From CAYWMP01 sp964459445 (GTDB lineage Bacteria; Desulfobacterota; DSM-4660; Desulfatiglandales; HGW-15): 25,230 nt of DNA. How positions within the stretch are numbered: the stretch's first letter is position 1; the number at the start of each line of letters is the position of its first letter. The position numbers were made by a program, and so were the translations under genes. The stretch lies in the NCBI GenBank assembly GCA_964459445.1, contig CAYWMP010000079.1:1-25230 (forward strand), given 5' to 3'. Shown one piece after another: positions 1 to 7,154 of the stretch. The notes beneath the pieces are model-generated. The model searched no databases, was not told where the DNA came from, and saw only the letters and a program-made list of their open reading frames with translations.

Positions 1-498
1 AAAGGAAAAGTATGGAAATTCGGGGACCATGTTGATACGGATGTCATCATCCCCGCAAGATATCTGAATGTCTCGGACAGAGCTGTCCTGGCAGAACATT
101 GTTTTGAGGACGTTAGGCCGGGATTTAAGGGGGATATTCGTGCCGGAGACGTTATTGTGGCCGGTGAAAATTTCGGGTGTGGTTCATCCAGAGAACACGC
201 CGCTTGGGCTATCAGGGAGGCGGGGATCGGTTTGGTCATCGCGGAAAGTTTTGCCAGGATATTCTTTAGAAACGCATTTAATATAGGCCTTCCACTCATC
301 GAACTCCCGGAGGCATCTAAGGTTTTCGACGAAGGCGACGAGTTGTCAATCGACCTGGCAACGGGTAAGATAACGCGTCTGGTTGATGACCGGGTCTATT
401 TGGCAAAGCCGATCCCGGAGTTTATGATGGGGATAGTAGAGGCCGGCGGATTGGTTCCATACATCAAAGAGAAGAAAGGCGCAAGGCTCAAGGCGTGA
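1..498 (+). CDS. leuD: 3-isopropylmalate dehydratase small subunit (5'-truncated)
   Basis: Small (swivel-domain) subunit of isopropylmalate isomerase, which with LeuC converts 2-isopropylmalate to 3-isopropylmalate in cytosolic leucine biosynthesis. The frame is open from base 1 and the visible 165 residues begin KGKVWKFGDHVDTDVIIPAR, the usual start of the family, so only a few N-terminal codons are missing. The hallmark GENFGCGSSREHA, whose loop contacts the substrate, lies at about residues 56-68 of the fragment. The length (about 165-170 aa) fits the short LeuD form found in many anaerobes. leuB follows after 133 bp on the same strand; leuC is expected just upstream. The related homoaconitase small subunit cannot be excluded, but adjacent leuB favours LeuD. 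Confidence 0.93.
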   Translation, partial: KGKVWKFGDHVDTDVIIPARYLNVSDRAVLAEHCFEDVRPGFKGDIRAGDVIVAGENFGCGSSREHAAWAIREAGIGLVIAESFARIFFRNAFNIGLPLIELPEASKVFDEGDELSIDLATGKITRLVDDRVYLAKPIPEFMMGIVEAGGLVPYIKEKKGARLKA

Positions 499-631
499 GG
501 CTAAAGGTGAAGTATATCTTCCATGCCCCTATTCCTTATATTTTTGGCCTGTCTTTTTGATTCCCAAATCTCTGCCCATTAAACGCGCATTCAGGTTGCT
601 GAAGTGTTGCGTAAAAGAAAGGTAATAATAA

Positions 632-1690
632 ATGACCGATGAATACAAGATTGCCGTTATACCGGGAGATGGTACCGGACCGGAAGTCGTTGCAGAGGGA
701 TTGAAGGTCTTGAAGGCGGTTTCAGAAAAGTGTGGAATCGATTTTTCGTTCACTGAATTTCAGATCGGAGGTGAACAATATCTCAAGGACGGGACACTGC
801 TACCCGTTGAAGTAATCAATTCGCTCCGGGATATGGATGCGATCTATCTCGGTGCCATCGGACATCCGGAAGTGACACCGGGTATTCTGGAACGGGAACT
901 CCTGCTCAAACTTCGGTTTGAACTTGACCTTTATATCAACCTGAGACCCGTGGTGCTGCTGCCCGGAGTTGATATACCATTAAAGGAGAAGGGGCCTGAA
1001 GATATCGACTTTGTCGTGGTTCGGGAAAACTCGGAGGGCCTGTATGCCGGCGGCGGCGGGGCTTTTAAAAAAGGCACAGCCGATGAGATTGCCATACAGG
1101 AATCCATCAATACCAGAAAAGGCGTGGAACGTTGCGTTCGTTACGCCTTTGAGTTTTGCAGCCAAAGGGACGGCAAAAAACACTTGACCCTTTGTGGAAA
1201 AAGCAACGTCTTAACCTATGCCTTTGACCTGTGGGAAAGGGTTTTCAATGAAGTCCATCAAGAATACCCGGATATAGAAACCAATTATCAGCACGTGGAT
1301 GCACTGTGCATGTGGATGATCAAGAACCCCGAGAACTATGATGTGATCGTGACGGACAATATGTTCGGAGACATCATTACGGATATCGGCGCCATTCTGC
1401 AAGGGGGGCTCGGGCTTGCTGCAGGGGGAAATATCAACCCTGGTCAGATTGCGATGTTTGAACCCATCGGCGGTTCAGCTCCAAAATACACAGGGCTCAA
1501 TAAAATTAATCCCCTGGCGGCCATTTTAGCCGCTCAGATGATGCTGGATTATTTGGGGGAAAAGGAGGCGGCGAGTTTGATTAGTGACGCTGCCAAGAGG
1601 GTGATAATAGAGAATCTCGAAAGCCTTGATGCCGGGAAGATGGGCTATGGCACGACCGAGGTGGGCGATCTGGTCGTAAGCTATCTATGA
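632..1690 (+). CDS. leuB: 3-isopropylmalate dehydrogenase
   Basis: NAD-dependent oxidative decarboxylation of 3-isopropylmalate to 2-oxoisocaproate, the third step of leucine biosynthesis. The 352-aa protein begins with the family signature IAVIPGDGTGPEV. It carries the substrate-binding RELLLKLRFELDLYINLRP block, the VVVRENSEGLY block, the metal-binding VTDNMFGDIITD segment and the C-terminal GSAPKYTGLNKINPLAAILA cofactor region. It looks like the about 350-residue subtype of LeuB; isocitrate or tartrate dehydrogenases share the fold, but the leuD neighbour and the LRFELDLYINLRP block favour LeuB. The ATG at 632 follows a weak AAAGG. The stop overlaps the next start (ATGA, 1687-1690), so translation is probably coupled to the methyltransferase gene. 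Confidence 0.93.
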   Translation: MTDEYKIAVIPGDGTGPEVVAEGLKVLKAVSEKCGIDFSFTEFQIGGEQYLKDGTLLPVEVINSLRDMDAIYLGAIGHPEVTPGILERELLLKLRFELDLYINLRPVVLLPGVDIPLKEKGPEDIDFVVVRENSEGLYAGGGGAFKKGTADEIAIQESINTRKGVERCVRYAFEFCSQRDGKKHLTLCGKSNVLTYAFDLWERVFNEVHQEYPDIETNYQHVDALCMWMIKNPENYDVIVTDNMFGDIITDIGAILQGGLGLAAGGNINPGQIAMFEPIGGSAPKYTGLNKINPLAAILAAQMMLDYLGEKEAASLISDAAKRVIIENLESLDAGKMGYGTTEVGDLVVSYL

Positions 1691-2307
1691 GTTCTAATTC
1701 ACCATCACCATCCACGCCCAGTCCTGACATCCGATGGATGTGCATGCTGGGCGAATACCTGCCCAAGCACGGCATCGTTCTTCCAGAGAATCCCGGGATC
1801 GTGAATGTAGGGTGTGGGGATAACGTGAAATGGAACTATCTGGGCGTTGCCCAATACCTGATGGATCAAGGGCTGGGGTACCCGAACTACACGGGAATCG
1901 ATATCAAGGGGGATGCCTTTACTGATGCAAAAGAGGCCCTGGGCGACCTGGTTCATTTCGTGACCGGAGACGCCCGGCATTTGGCGGATTTGGTATCGGG
2001 CATTTTTCATCTGGCCATTGTTGAACATCCTCCCCTGACGATCTCTCCAGAGGGCCCGAAAAAATGGCAAAGGATATTTAAAGAGGTCTCAGAAGTACTC
2101 GACAAAAACGGCGGGCTTATCCTTACGAGTTTCTGGGTCAATGATCATATTCCCGCCCAAATGGCTCTCGAACGGGCCGGATTTGAAATACTTCACAACG
2201 CGAGCAACAAATTTCCGGGAAGACAATTTGATACGGGTAGCCATGGTGAATCCTTGGAATACGACAAATACGTGATCATAGCGAGGCGGAGTCTTTCCAA
2301 CCCATGA
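1687..2307 (+). CDS. class I SAM-dependent methyltransferase-like protein
   Basis: A 206-aa protein with a Rossmann methyltransferase core. The glycine-rich SAM-binding motif I reads IVNVGCGDN (about residues 38-46), followed by an acidic strand end in YTGIDIKGD and a VTGDARHL segment typical of the adenine-contacting motif. The end of strand 4 reads HLAIVEHPPL, where many DNA/RNA or small-molecule methyltransferases have a D/N-PP-Y type motif, so the catalytic site may be non-standard. The substrate is unknown. The gene overlaps leuB upstream and the nitrilase-family gene downstream by 4 bp each, so the three are one translational unit. A role in leucine metabolism is only suggested by position. 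The first 12 residues are S/P-rich and probably disordered. Confidence 0.75.
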   Translation: MSSNSPSPSTPSPDIRWMCMLGEYLPKHGIVLPENPGIVNVGCGDNVKWNYLGVAQYLMDQGLGYPNYTGIDIKGDAFTDAKEALGDLVHFVTGDARHLADLVSGIFHLAIVEHPPLTISPEGPKKWQRIFKEVSEVLDKNGGLILTSFWVNDHIPAQMALERAGFEILHNASNKFPGRQFDTGSHGESLEYDKYVIIARRSLSNP

Positions 2308-3125
2308 AAGACATCAGAATCGCAGCGGTCTGCATGAATTCGGAAATTGGCCAGGTGGATAAGAACCTGGGCCGTATTGAGGCATTTGTGGAAGAGGCAT
2401 CCGGGCAAGGCGTAGATATCGTCTGCTTCCCGGAGCTTAGCATAACCGGTTATGCCTTAGAGGACCCTCTCAGCGCCTTGGGAAATAGGGATCCGGATAG
2501 CCTGATCGAAAGGGTATTGAACGCAGCGAGAGAATACAACCTAATCCTCATTGTCGGTACCATGGAAGTGTCTGAAAATGGAAAACCTTTCATCAGCCAG
2601 CTTGTTGCAGGGCCCGAAGGGATAATGGGCATACACAGAAAATGTCACCTCTCACCTCAAGAAAAGGAACGCTATCAAGCGGGAGAGGAAATAGAGGTCT
2701 ATTCAAACGGTATCAGTAAATTCGGTGTTCAACTTTGCTATGAGGCCCATTTCCCGGAGATCAGCACCGTCATGGCCCTCAAAGGAGCGGACATCGTCTT
2801 CATGCCCCATGCGTCGCCCCGGGGCACACCGGAGGAGAAACTCAAGAGCTGGCTGAGACACATGACCGGCAGGGCCTTTGATAACGCCATGTTCATCGTG
2901 GCCTGCAACCAGGTGGGGGAAACGATGGCCGGTTTCTCATTTCCAGGCGTAGCGGTGGCACTAAATCCCGGAGGGCGTGTCATCAACAGCTATGGGGGAA
3001 AGGGCGAGTCGATGATGGTGGCGGATCTCAGGATGGGTGAGCTTGAGGAGATTCGAAAACACCGGCTAAAGTACTTCATCCCGAACAGGAGACCAGAACT
3101 CTACGGTCCTATCATCTCCGATTGA
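2304..3125 (+). CDS. carbon-nitrogen hydrolase (nitrilase superfamily)
   Basis: A 273-aa cytosolic amidase/nitrilase-fold enzyme. All three catalytic residues of the superfamily are present in their usual contexts: Glu44 in FPELS, Lys113 in HRKCHLS and nucleophile Cys145 in QLCYEAHFPE. It probably hydrolyses a C-N bond in a small amide, N-carbamoyl compound or deaminated glutathione-type metabolite; the sequence does not define the substrate. The length matches single-domain family members. The start overlaps the methyltransferase stop (ATGA, 2304-2307), so it is the last gene of the leuB operon. No clear terminator follows directly; the next strong one is near 3396-3437 and belongs mainly to the opposite strand. 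Confidence 0.88.
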   Translation: MKDIRIAAVCMNSEIGQVDKNLGRIEAFVEEASGQGVDIVCFPELSITGYALEDPLSALGNRDPDSLIERVLNAAREYNLILIVGTMEVSENGKPFISQLVAGPEGIMGIHRKCHLSPQEKERYQAGEEIEVYSNGISKFGVQLCYEAHFPEISTVMALKGADIVFMPHASPRGTPEEKLKSWLRHMTGRAFDNAMFIVACNQVGETMAGFSFPGVAVALNPGGRVINSYGGKGESMMVADLRMGELEEIRKHRLKYFIPNRRPELYGPIISD

Positions 3126-3395
3126 CCTGACCACCATCGAGGCATCATCTGCCATTCGACAGGCTCAGGCCCTGAGCAAAGCCGAAGGGTGGCGTTGCCT
3201 TCGATCGCTCCGACCTGCGGCGTATTGCGACCTACGCCTCAATCGTCGCTCCTTGGCGCCTAACACCTGACACCTTGCTGGTGATCAGGCAGAGTGCGTA
3301 ATCGATTGATTTCATGCGAGCGACCCAAGGGAGCAATGATTTTGTGATAGAGCCTCTTGACGAAGGGGGAAGCTGTCAGTACTCAAACCGCATAA
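3126..3395. repeat. gene-free stretch with degenerate palindromic repeats
   Basis: No credible gene is visible between the hydrolase and the dsrC terminator. The stretch contains an imperfect inverted repeat around 3155-3185 with a perfect core, GCTCAG at 3163-3168 and CTGAGC at 3172-3177, separated by 3 bases. It then has a GC-rich block (3195-3260) with repeated CGACCT...CG units and a TAACACCTGACACC segment near 3262. A related phrase (CCTAACACCTGA in reverse complement) occurs near 12371-12387. This looks like a mosaic of dispersed intergenic repeat fragments; no transposase is present. Confidence 0.4.
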
Positions 3396-3437
3396 AAAAG
3401 GCACGTAGAGGGCGAAAAAGCCTTCAACGTGCCTTTT
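3396..3437. terminator. bidirectional terminator, mainly for dsrC
   Basis: A perfect 11-bp inverted repeat (AAAAGGCACGT at 3396-3406 and ACGTGCCTTTT at 3427-3437) encloses a nested stem (GAGGGC with GCCTTC, one G-U pair) and a GAAAAA loop. On the minus strand the stem is followed by a six-T run, an intrinsic terminator 28 bp past the dsrC stop. The + strand version has only four T and would be weaker. Confidence 0.85.
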
Positions 3438-3464
3438 ACTGTCTGGTCTGAATCAGATATCTAA

Positions 3465-3782
3465 TTAGACGCAACCTGTGGGCTTGGGTAGACCGGCCAT
3501 CTTACAAGCGCCCTTGCCGGGACCTGATGGAAACAGCTCATAGATGTATTTCAGTTTGTAGCCGGTGACCTTGGAAAGGATCCTGACCATGGGGGCAATT
3601 CCGTTTTTCTTGTAGTATTCTTGGAGAACGTTAACGACCTTCCAATGTTCGTCGGTAAGCTCCTCGATACCCTCAGTCTGCTTCACGTGCCTTACCCAGG
3701 GTTCATTCCAATTGCTGAAATCATCGATGAAACCGTCTTCGTCTACATTGTAACTTTGCCCTTCAAAATCTACTGTAGGCAT
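3465..3782 (-). CDS. dsrC: DsrC, sulfur-carrier protein of dissimilatory sulfite reduction
   Basis: DsrC is the cytosolic protein substrate of DsrAB: sulfur from sulfite leaves the enzyme as a trisulfide bridging the two C-terminal cysteines, which is then reduced by the membrane DsrMKJOP complex. The 105-aa protein has the full family pattern (MPTVDFEGQSYNVDEDGF start, EPWVRHV, then a flexible C-terminal arm). It has both essential cysteines, Cys93 and penultimate Cys104, 11 residues apart, so it is a true DsrC and not a TusE or a regulatory homologue lacking one Cys. The ATG is preceded by AAGGAGGT (3791-3798) at ideal distance. It has its own promoter (3850-3878) and terminator, so it can be expressed more strongly than dsrN upstream. 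Confidence 0.97.
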   Translation of the reverse strand: MPTVDFEGQSYNVDEDGFIDDFSNWNEPWVRHVKQTEGIEELTDEHWKVVNVLQEYYKKNGIAPMVRILSKVTGYKLKYIYELFPSGPGKGACKMAGLPKPTGCV

Positions 3783-3849
3783 ATCCTATGACCTCCTTCT
3801 GTTGATTATCTCTAATAATATCAAATACTTAATTTAAAAACAGTTACCT

Positions 3850-3878
3850 TGTATAACCTATTATTCTATGCTTGTCAA
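3850..3878 (-). promoter_or_regulatory. sigma-70-type promoter of dsrC
   Basis: On the minus strand a perfect -35 box TTGACA (3873-3878) is separated by 17 bases from TATACA (3850-3855). It lies between the dsrN stop and the dsrC ribosome-binding site, giving a leader of roughly 60 nt. This predicts dsrC transcription independent of dsrN. Confidence 0.7.
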
Positions 3879-3886
3879 TCCCCCTT

Positions 3887-5308
3887 TCATGAATGTTCTA
3901 AAAAATTTTCGCATTTATTCGCCTTCCATTTTAAAGCTGCATTGAACAGGCCCTTTCCCCATAATTCAGTGCCGCTTGCATGAAGATGCGTATAGGTGGC
4001 GAGCAGATTGCCCCTACAGAGACCGTCCCTTTCCCCATCCAATCCACGGCCACGCCGCACCGTGAAGGCTGTCCTAATCGCCTCCGATTTGTGAATCAAC
4101 GGCCTTGAGTAATGGAACTCATGTCCCTTGAGCGTCTCCCCCTCGGGATAATAGGGATTTTCTCCGTTTACTTCAATAATGGTATAGCCGTGCCCTTGCG
4201 GTTTCTTCTCCAATAGGAAATCCAAAGGAAGTGCCCCGACCATGGGATAACGATGATCTCCCAGGATGAGTTTGTCACCGAGGTACATTAATCCCCCGCA
4301 TTCGGCATAAACAGGCAAACCCTGTTCAATCCTATTTTTAAGCGATGCCCTGAAATCGCTATTCTCTGCGAGGGTCTGTGCCTGAGTTTCAGGAAATCCG
4401 CCTCCAATATAGAGGGCATCGACTTCCGGGAGTTGTTTGTCCGCCATCGCGTTTATTTCGACAAGTTCGGCACCCAGAGATTTAAGTTGGCTTAGGTTTT
4501 CAGGGTAGTAGAACCAGAAGGCGCTGTCACGGATGAAGCCGATCCGTGGAGAAACATCCCGTTTCAGCGTTGAAACGGCATCCTCGTTCTCCGATGCTTT
4601 CCCCTCGATCTGTTCCGCTCCCTGGGCCAGTTTCCATAATTCCTCGATGTCGAGATTGTCTTCCACAACTTTTCGGGCCCAGGCAATGGCCTTTTCAGCT
4701 TCTTCTCTCTCCTGGTGAGGGACGAGACCCATATGTCTTTCCGGGAAGGGATTTCCCTTTAGCTTGGGAATTTGCCCCAAAACAGGAATGCCGCAGTATT
4801 GTTCAATGGCGTTTCTTGCAATGGAGGCCTGTCGGGGACCGGCCACTCTGTTGAGAATGACGCCGACAATCTTCAGATTAGGATCGAAATTCTGGCATCC
4901 CATCACGAGGGCTGCTGTGGTTCTCGTCACCATAGTCACGTCGACAATGAGAAGGACCGGGCTTTTGAGCAATTTGCCCAACTCGGCCGTACTGCAACAA
5001 CCGTTTACGTCTAACCCATCGAAAAGACCTCGGTTTCCCTCTATCACGGAGATGTCAGATTCTCGGGAATTGGTCACAAAGGACCCGAGAATTTGGGCAT
5101 CGTTCATCATGAAATTGTCCAGGTTGAAACAATATCGGTCGGCTGCAAGCCTCAACCACCCGGAATCGATGTAATCCGGCCCTTTTTTGAAGGGGGCAAC
5201 ACGGTAGCCCCTTTCTCGCCAACTGGAGACAAGGCCCAATGAAACCGTGGTTTTCCCTGAACCGCCTTTCAGGGCTGAAATGGTAATGCGTGGCAAGGGA
5301 GCAAGCAT
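3887..5308 (-). CDS. dsrN: cobyrinate a,c-diamide synthase family; DsrN-like siroheme amidase
   Basis: ATP- and glutamine-dependent amidase of the CbiA/CobB family, 473 aa. The N-terminal synthetase domain has a P-loop GGSGKTT (residues 15-21) and the KKGPDYID segment (41-48). The C-terminal class I glutamine amidotransferase domain has the IGGGFPE motif (301-307), nucleophile Cys337 in AECGGLMYL and the His region GHEFHYSRP (395-403). In cobalamin synthesis the family amidates cobyrinate. Its position beside dsrAB matches DsrN, shown in Allochromatium vinosum to affect siroheme amidation for sulfite reductase, and I infer this role here; no other cobalamin gene is in the window. The start ATG has only a weak AGG before it. 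Transcribed away from dsrA, followed by dsrC after about 104 bp. Confidence 0.88.
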   Translation of the reverse strand: MLAPLPRITISALKGGSGKTTVSLGLVSSWRERGYRVAPFKKGPDYIDSGWLRLAADRYCFNLDNFMMNDAQILGSFVTNSRESDISVIEGNRGLFDGLDVNGCCSTAELGKLLKSPVLLIVDVTMVTRTTAALVMGCQNFDPNLKIVGVILNRVAGPRQASIARNAIEQYCGIPVLGQIPKLKGNPFPERHMGLVPHQEREEAEKAIAWARKVVEDNLDIEELWKLAQGAEQIEGKASENEDAVSTLKRDVSPRIGFIRDSAFWFYYPENLSQLKSLGAELVEINAMADKQLPEVDALYIGGGFPETQAQTLAENSDFRASLKNRIEQGLPVYAECGGLMYLGDKLILGDHRYPMVGALPLDFLLEKKPQGHGYTIIEVNGENPYYPEGETLKGHEFHYSRPLIHKSEAIRTAFTVRRGRGLDGERDGLCRGNLLATYTHLHASGTELWGKGLFNAALKWKANKCENFLEHS

Positions 5309-5467
5309 CTTGTGCCTAGGCTGAATAATCGAGATATTGAACAGGAAAGTAACATGTTAGCAAGTGGGGAAAGACAGTACAAATAAAAACAAATCCGAAG
5401 AAACAGGGACAAGAATAAAGAGAATTTGGGATACGGATGCAGCCCCTCTTGGTCTTGTTTTTTTTAA

Positions 5468-5497
5468 TTGACAATTGGCAGTCGTTTTGACTATAAG
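5468..5497 (+). promoter_or_regulatory. candidate promoter of dsrABD
   Basis: TTGACA at 5468-5473 and TATAAG at 5492-5497 with an 18-base spacer, in the divergent region upstream of dsrA. This would give a long leader of about 200 nt before the dsrA start. The spacing is acceptable and the -35 box is perfect, but other AT-rich boxes are nearby. Confidence 0.5.
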
Positions 5498-5568
5498 TCA
5501 GGCTTTGACGGTTTTTATAACTAATAAATCCCTGTATTACCTTATAGTTATTCGAATATAGAAAATGT

Positions 5569-5589
5569 GGCGTTTTTTTTCTGAACGCC
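5569..5589. promoter_or_regulatory. stem-loop in the dsrAB leader
   Basis: GGCGTT (5569-5574) and AACGCC (5584-5589) form a 6-bp stem around a 9-base T-rich loop. It lies downstream of the predicted promoter, so it would be transcribed in the dsrAB leader. No T-run follows, so it is not a classical terminator. Confidence 0.4.
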
Positions 5590-5610
5590 CATGAGAACTT
5601 TTTCACATTA

Positions 5611-5648
5611 AAGGGGAGGAGGTGAGTTACGTAAACAGAAAATTTTAG
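5611..5648 (+). other. orphan Shine-Dalgarno with an 8-codon leader ORF
   Basis: AAGGGGAGGAGGTGAG at 5611-5626 is a very strong ribosome-binding-like sequence, but the only reading frame right after it is a GTG-initiated ORF of 8 codons (5622-5648) whose start overlaps the SD itself. It could be a ribosome standby or leader peptide site, a remnant, or chance. The true dsrA site is 70 bp further on. Confidence 0.2.
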
Positions 5649-5660
5649 GGGCATGCCCCT
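5647..5660. promoter_or_regulatory. perfect 14-bp palindrome upstream of dsrA
   Basis: AGGGGCATGCCCCT is a perfect palindrome centred about 55 bp before the dsrA ATG and 34 bp before its ribosome-binding site. It is GC-rich in an otherwise AT-rich leader, which fits a dimeric regulator's operator or an RNA hairpin near the start site. Confidence 0.45.
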
Positions 5661-5708
5661 TGAATTTGTCATCATAACCTTTTTATTACTCAAAAGGAGG
5701 CAGTGATA

Positions 5709-7130
5709 ATGGCTTTCGAACCAAAAGAGGAGCAGAAAGAGATCAAATACGAAGAGAATAGGATCTACTCCGAGGAAGAGCTCCACAATTACACAGAAGA
5801 AGAGCTCAAAAACTTCAAGATTAAGCACGATATACCCATGTGCGATGATTTGGAAAAGGGGCCCTGGCCGAGCTTTGTAGCCGATGCCAAACGAGAGGCC
5901 CTTCACCGGAGAAAATTGGGCGACGACCGCATGATGATTGATCGTGATGTGGTCGAAGACTTGCTGGGCCAGTTAGAGGTCTCATTTGAGCACGGTGAAA
6001 CCCACTGGAAACACGGCGGTATCGTGGGTGTGTTCGGGTATGGCGGCGGCGTAATTGGCAGGTATTCGGACCTGCAAGACCAGTTTCCTTCAATCGCACA
6101 CTTTCATACCATTCGTGTCAACCAGCCTGCGAGCAAATTTTACAAAACTGGATATCTAAGGACCCTATGCGACCTCTGGGAGTACAGGGGCAGCGGCATG
6201 ATGAATCTGCACGGGTCCACGGGTGACATCATTTTCTTGGGTACTTTCACTGAACAACTTGAACCCATCTTCTATGAGCTGGGTCATGTCATGCAGCAGG
6301 ACCTCGGCGGATCCGGATCCAACCTGAGGACCCCCTCCTGTTGTATCGGGAAGGCGCGCTGCGAATGGTCCTGCTATGATACCCAGGACATGTGCTACGA
6401 ATTTACCCACTATTACCAGGACGAATTACACCGACCCCAATTTCCATACAAATTCAAATTCAAGTTTGACGGTTGCCCCAACTGCTGTGTGGCATCCATC
6501 GCCAGGGCTGATATGTCCTTTATCGGAACCTGGAAAGATGATATCCGCATTGACCAAGCAGCGGTCAGGGCCTATATGGGTGGTGAGATTACGCCGAACG
6601 GCGGCGCCCATTCGGGAAAAGACTGGGGCAAGTTTGATATCGAAAAAGAGGTAATCTATCTCTGTCCGACCCAGTGTATGTGGATGGAAGGAGACAAGCT
6701 CCTCATCGAAAACAAGGAGTGCAGCCGCTGCATGCATTGCATCAACGTCATGCCTCAAGCCCTGTGGCCGGGACAAGACACAGGTGTTAGCATTCTGTTG
6801 GGTGCAAAGGCCCCTATTCTTGAGGGCGCGCAGATGGCTCTCTTGACGATACCCTTTATCAAGGCTGAGGCGCCCTATGACAATATCAAGGAGAACGTGG
6901 TCGAGCCTGTCTGGGATTGGTGGATGGAAGAGGGAAAAAACCGTGAGCGTTTGGGTGAACTCATCCAGCGGCAGGGTGTCCAGAAACTTCTTAGTGTCCT
7001 GAACATTCCCGCTATGCCGCAGATCGTGAAAGAGCCCCGCTCCAACCCCTACATCTTCTGGAAATCGGAAGAGGTGCCCGGGGGATTTGACAGAAGCATC
7101 GATGACTATCGAACCAGACACGCGAGATAG
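5709..7130 (+). CDS. dsrA: dissimilatory sulfite reductase alpha subunit
   Basis: Alpha subunit of the cytosolic alpha2beta2 siroheme enzyme that reduces sulfite to the DsrC-bound sulfur product. ATG 5709 is chosen because AAGGAGG (5694-5700) sits 8 bases before it; an in-frame GTG at 5703 is too close. The 473-aa protein has the THWKHGGIVGVFGYGGG segment (98-114). Its siroheme-[4Fe-4S] cysteines are C212-x5-C218 and C256-x3-C260, and its inserted ferredoxin domain has cysteines 319, 323, 338, 341 and 344. It has an unusual acidic/basic N-terminal extension: the conserved GPWPSFV, near residue 12-15 in Desulfovibrio and Archaeoglobus DsrA, starts here at 51. The DSR1F primer site is at 6000-6015. 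dsrB follows after 24 bp. Confidence 0.98.
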   Translation: MAFEPKEEQKEIKYEENRIYSEEELHNYTEEELKNFKIKHDIPMCDDLEKGPWPSFVADAKREALHRRKLGDDRMMIDRDVVEDLLGQLEVSFEHGETHWKHGGIVGVFGYGGGVIGRYSDLQDQFPSIAHFHTIRVNQPASKFYKTGYLRTLCDLWEYRGSGMMNLHGSTGDIIFLGTFTEQLEPIFYELGHVMQQDLGGSGSNLRTPSCCIGKARCEWSCYDTQDMCYEFTHYYQDELHRPQFPYKFKFKFDGCPNCCVASIARADMSFIGTWKDDIRIDQAAVRAYMGGEITPNGGAHSGKDWGKFDIEKEVIYLCPTQCMWMEGDKLLIENKECSRCMHCINVMPQALWPGQDTGVSILLGAKAPILEGAQMALLTIPFIKAEAPYDNIKENVVEPVWDWWMEEGKNRERLGELIQRQGVQKLLSVLNIPAMPQIVKEPRSNPYIFWKSEEVPGGFDRSIDDYRTRHAR

Positions 7131-7154
7131 CGACAGAATAGGAGGTAAGAAACC

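Noticed and set aside
5316..5906. 196-codon minus-strand ORF across the dsrN-dsrA region
   Set aside because: It covers the divergent promoter region and the 5' end of dsrA; the predicted protein is rich in F, L, Y and C, with no motif, as expected for antisense AT-rich DNA.
6426..7121. Long antisense ORF inside dsrA (231 codons)
   Set aside because: Shadow of the high-quality dsrA frame on the opposite strand; dsrA has all family motifs there.
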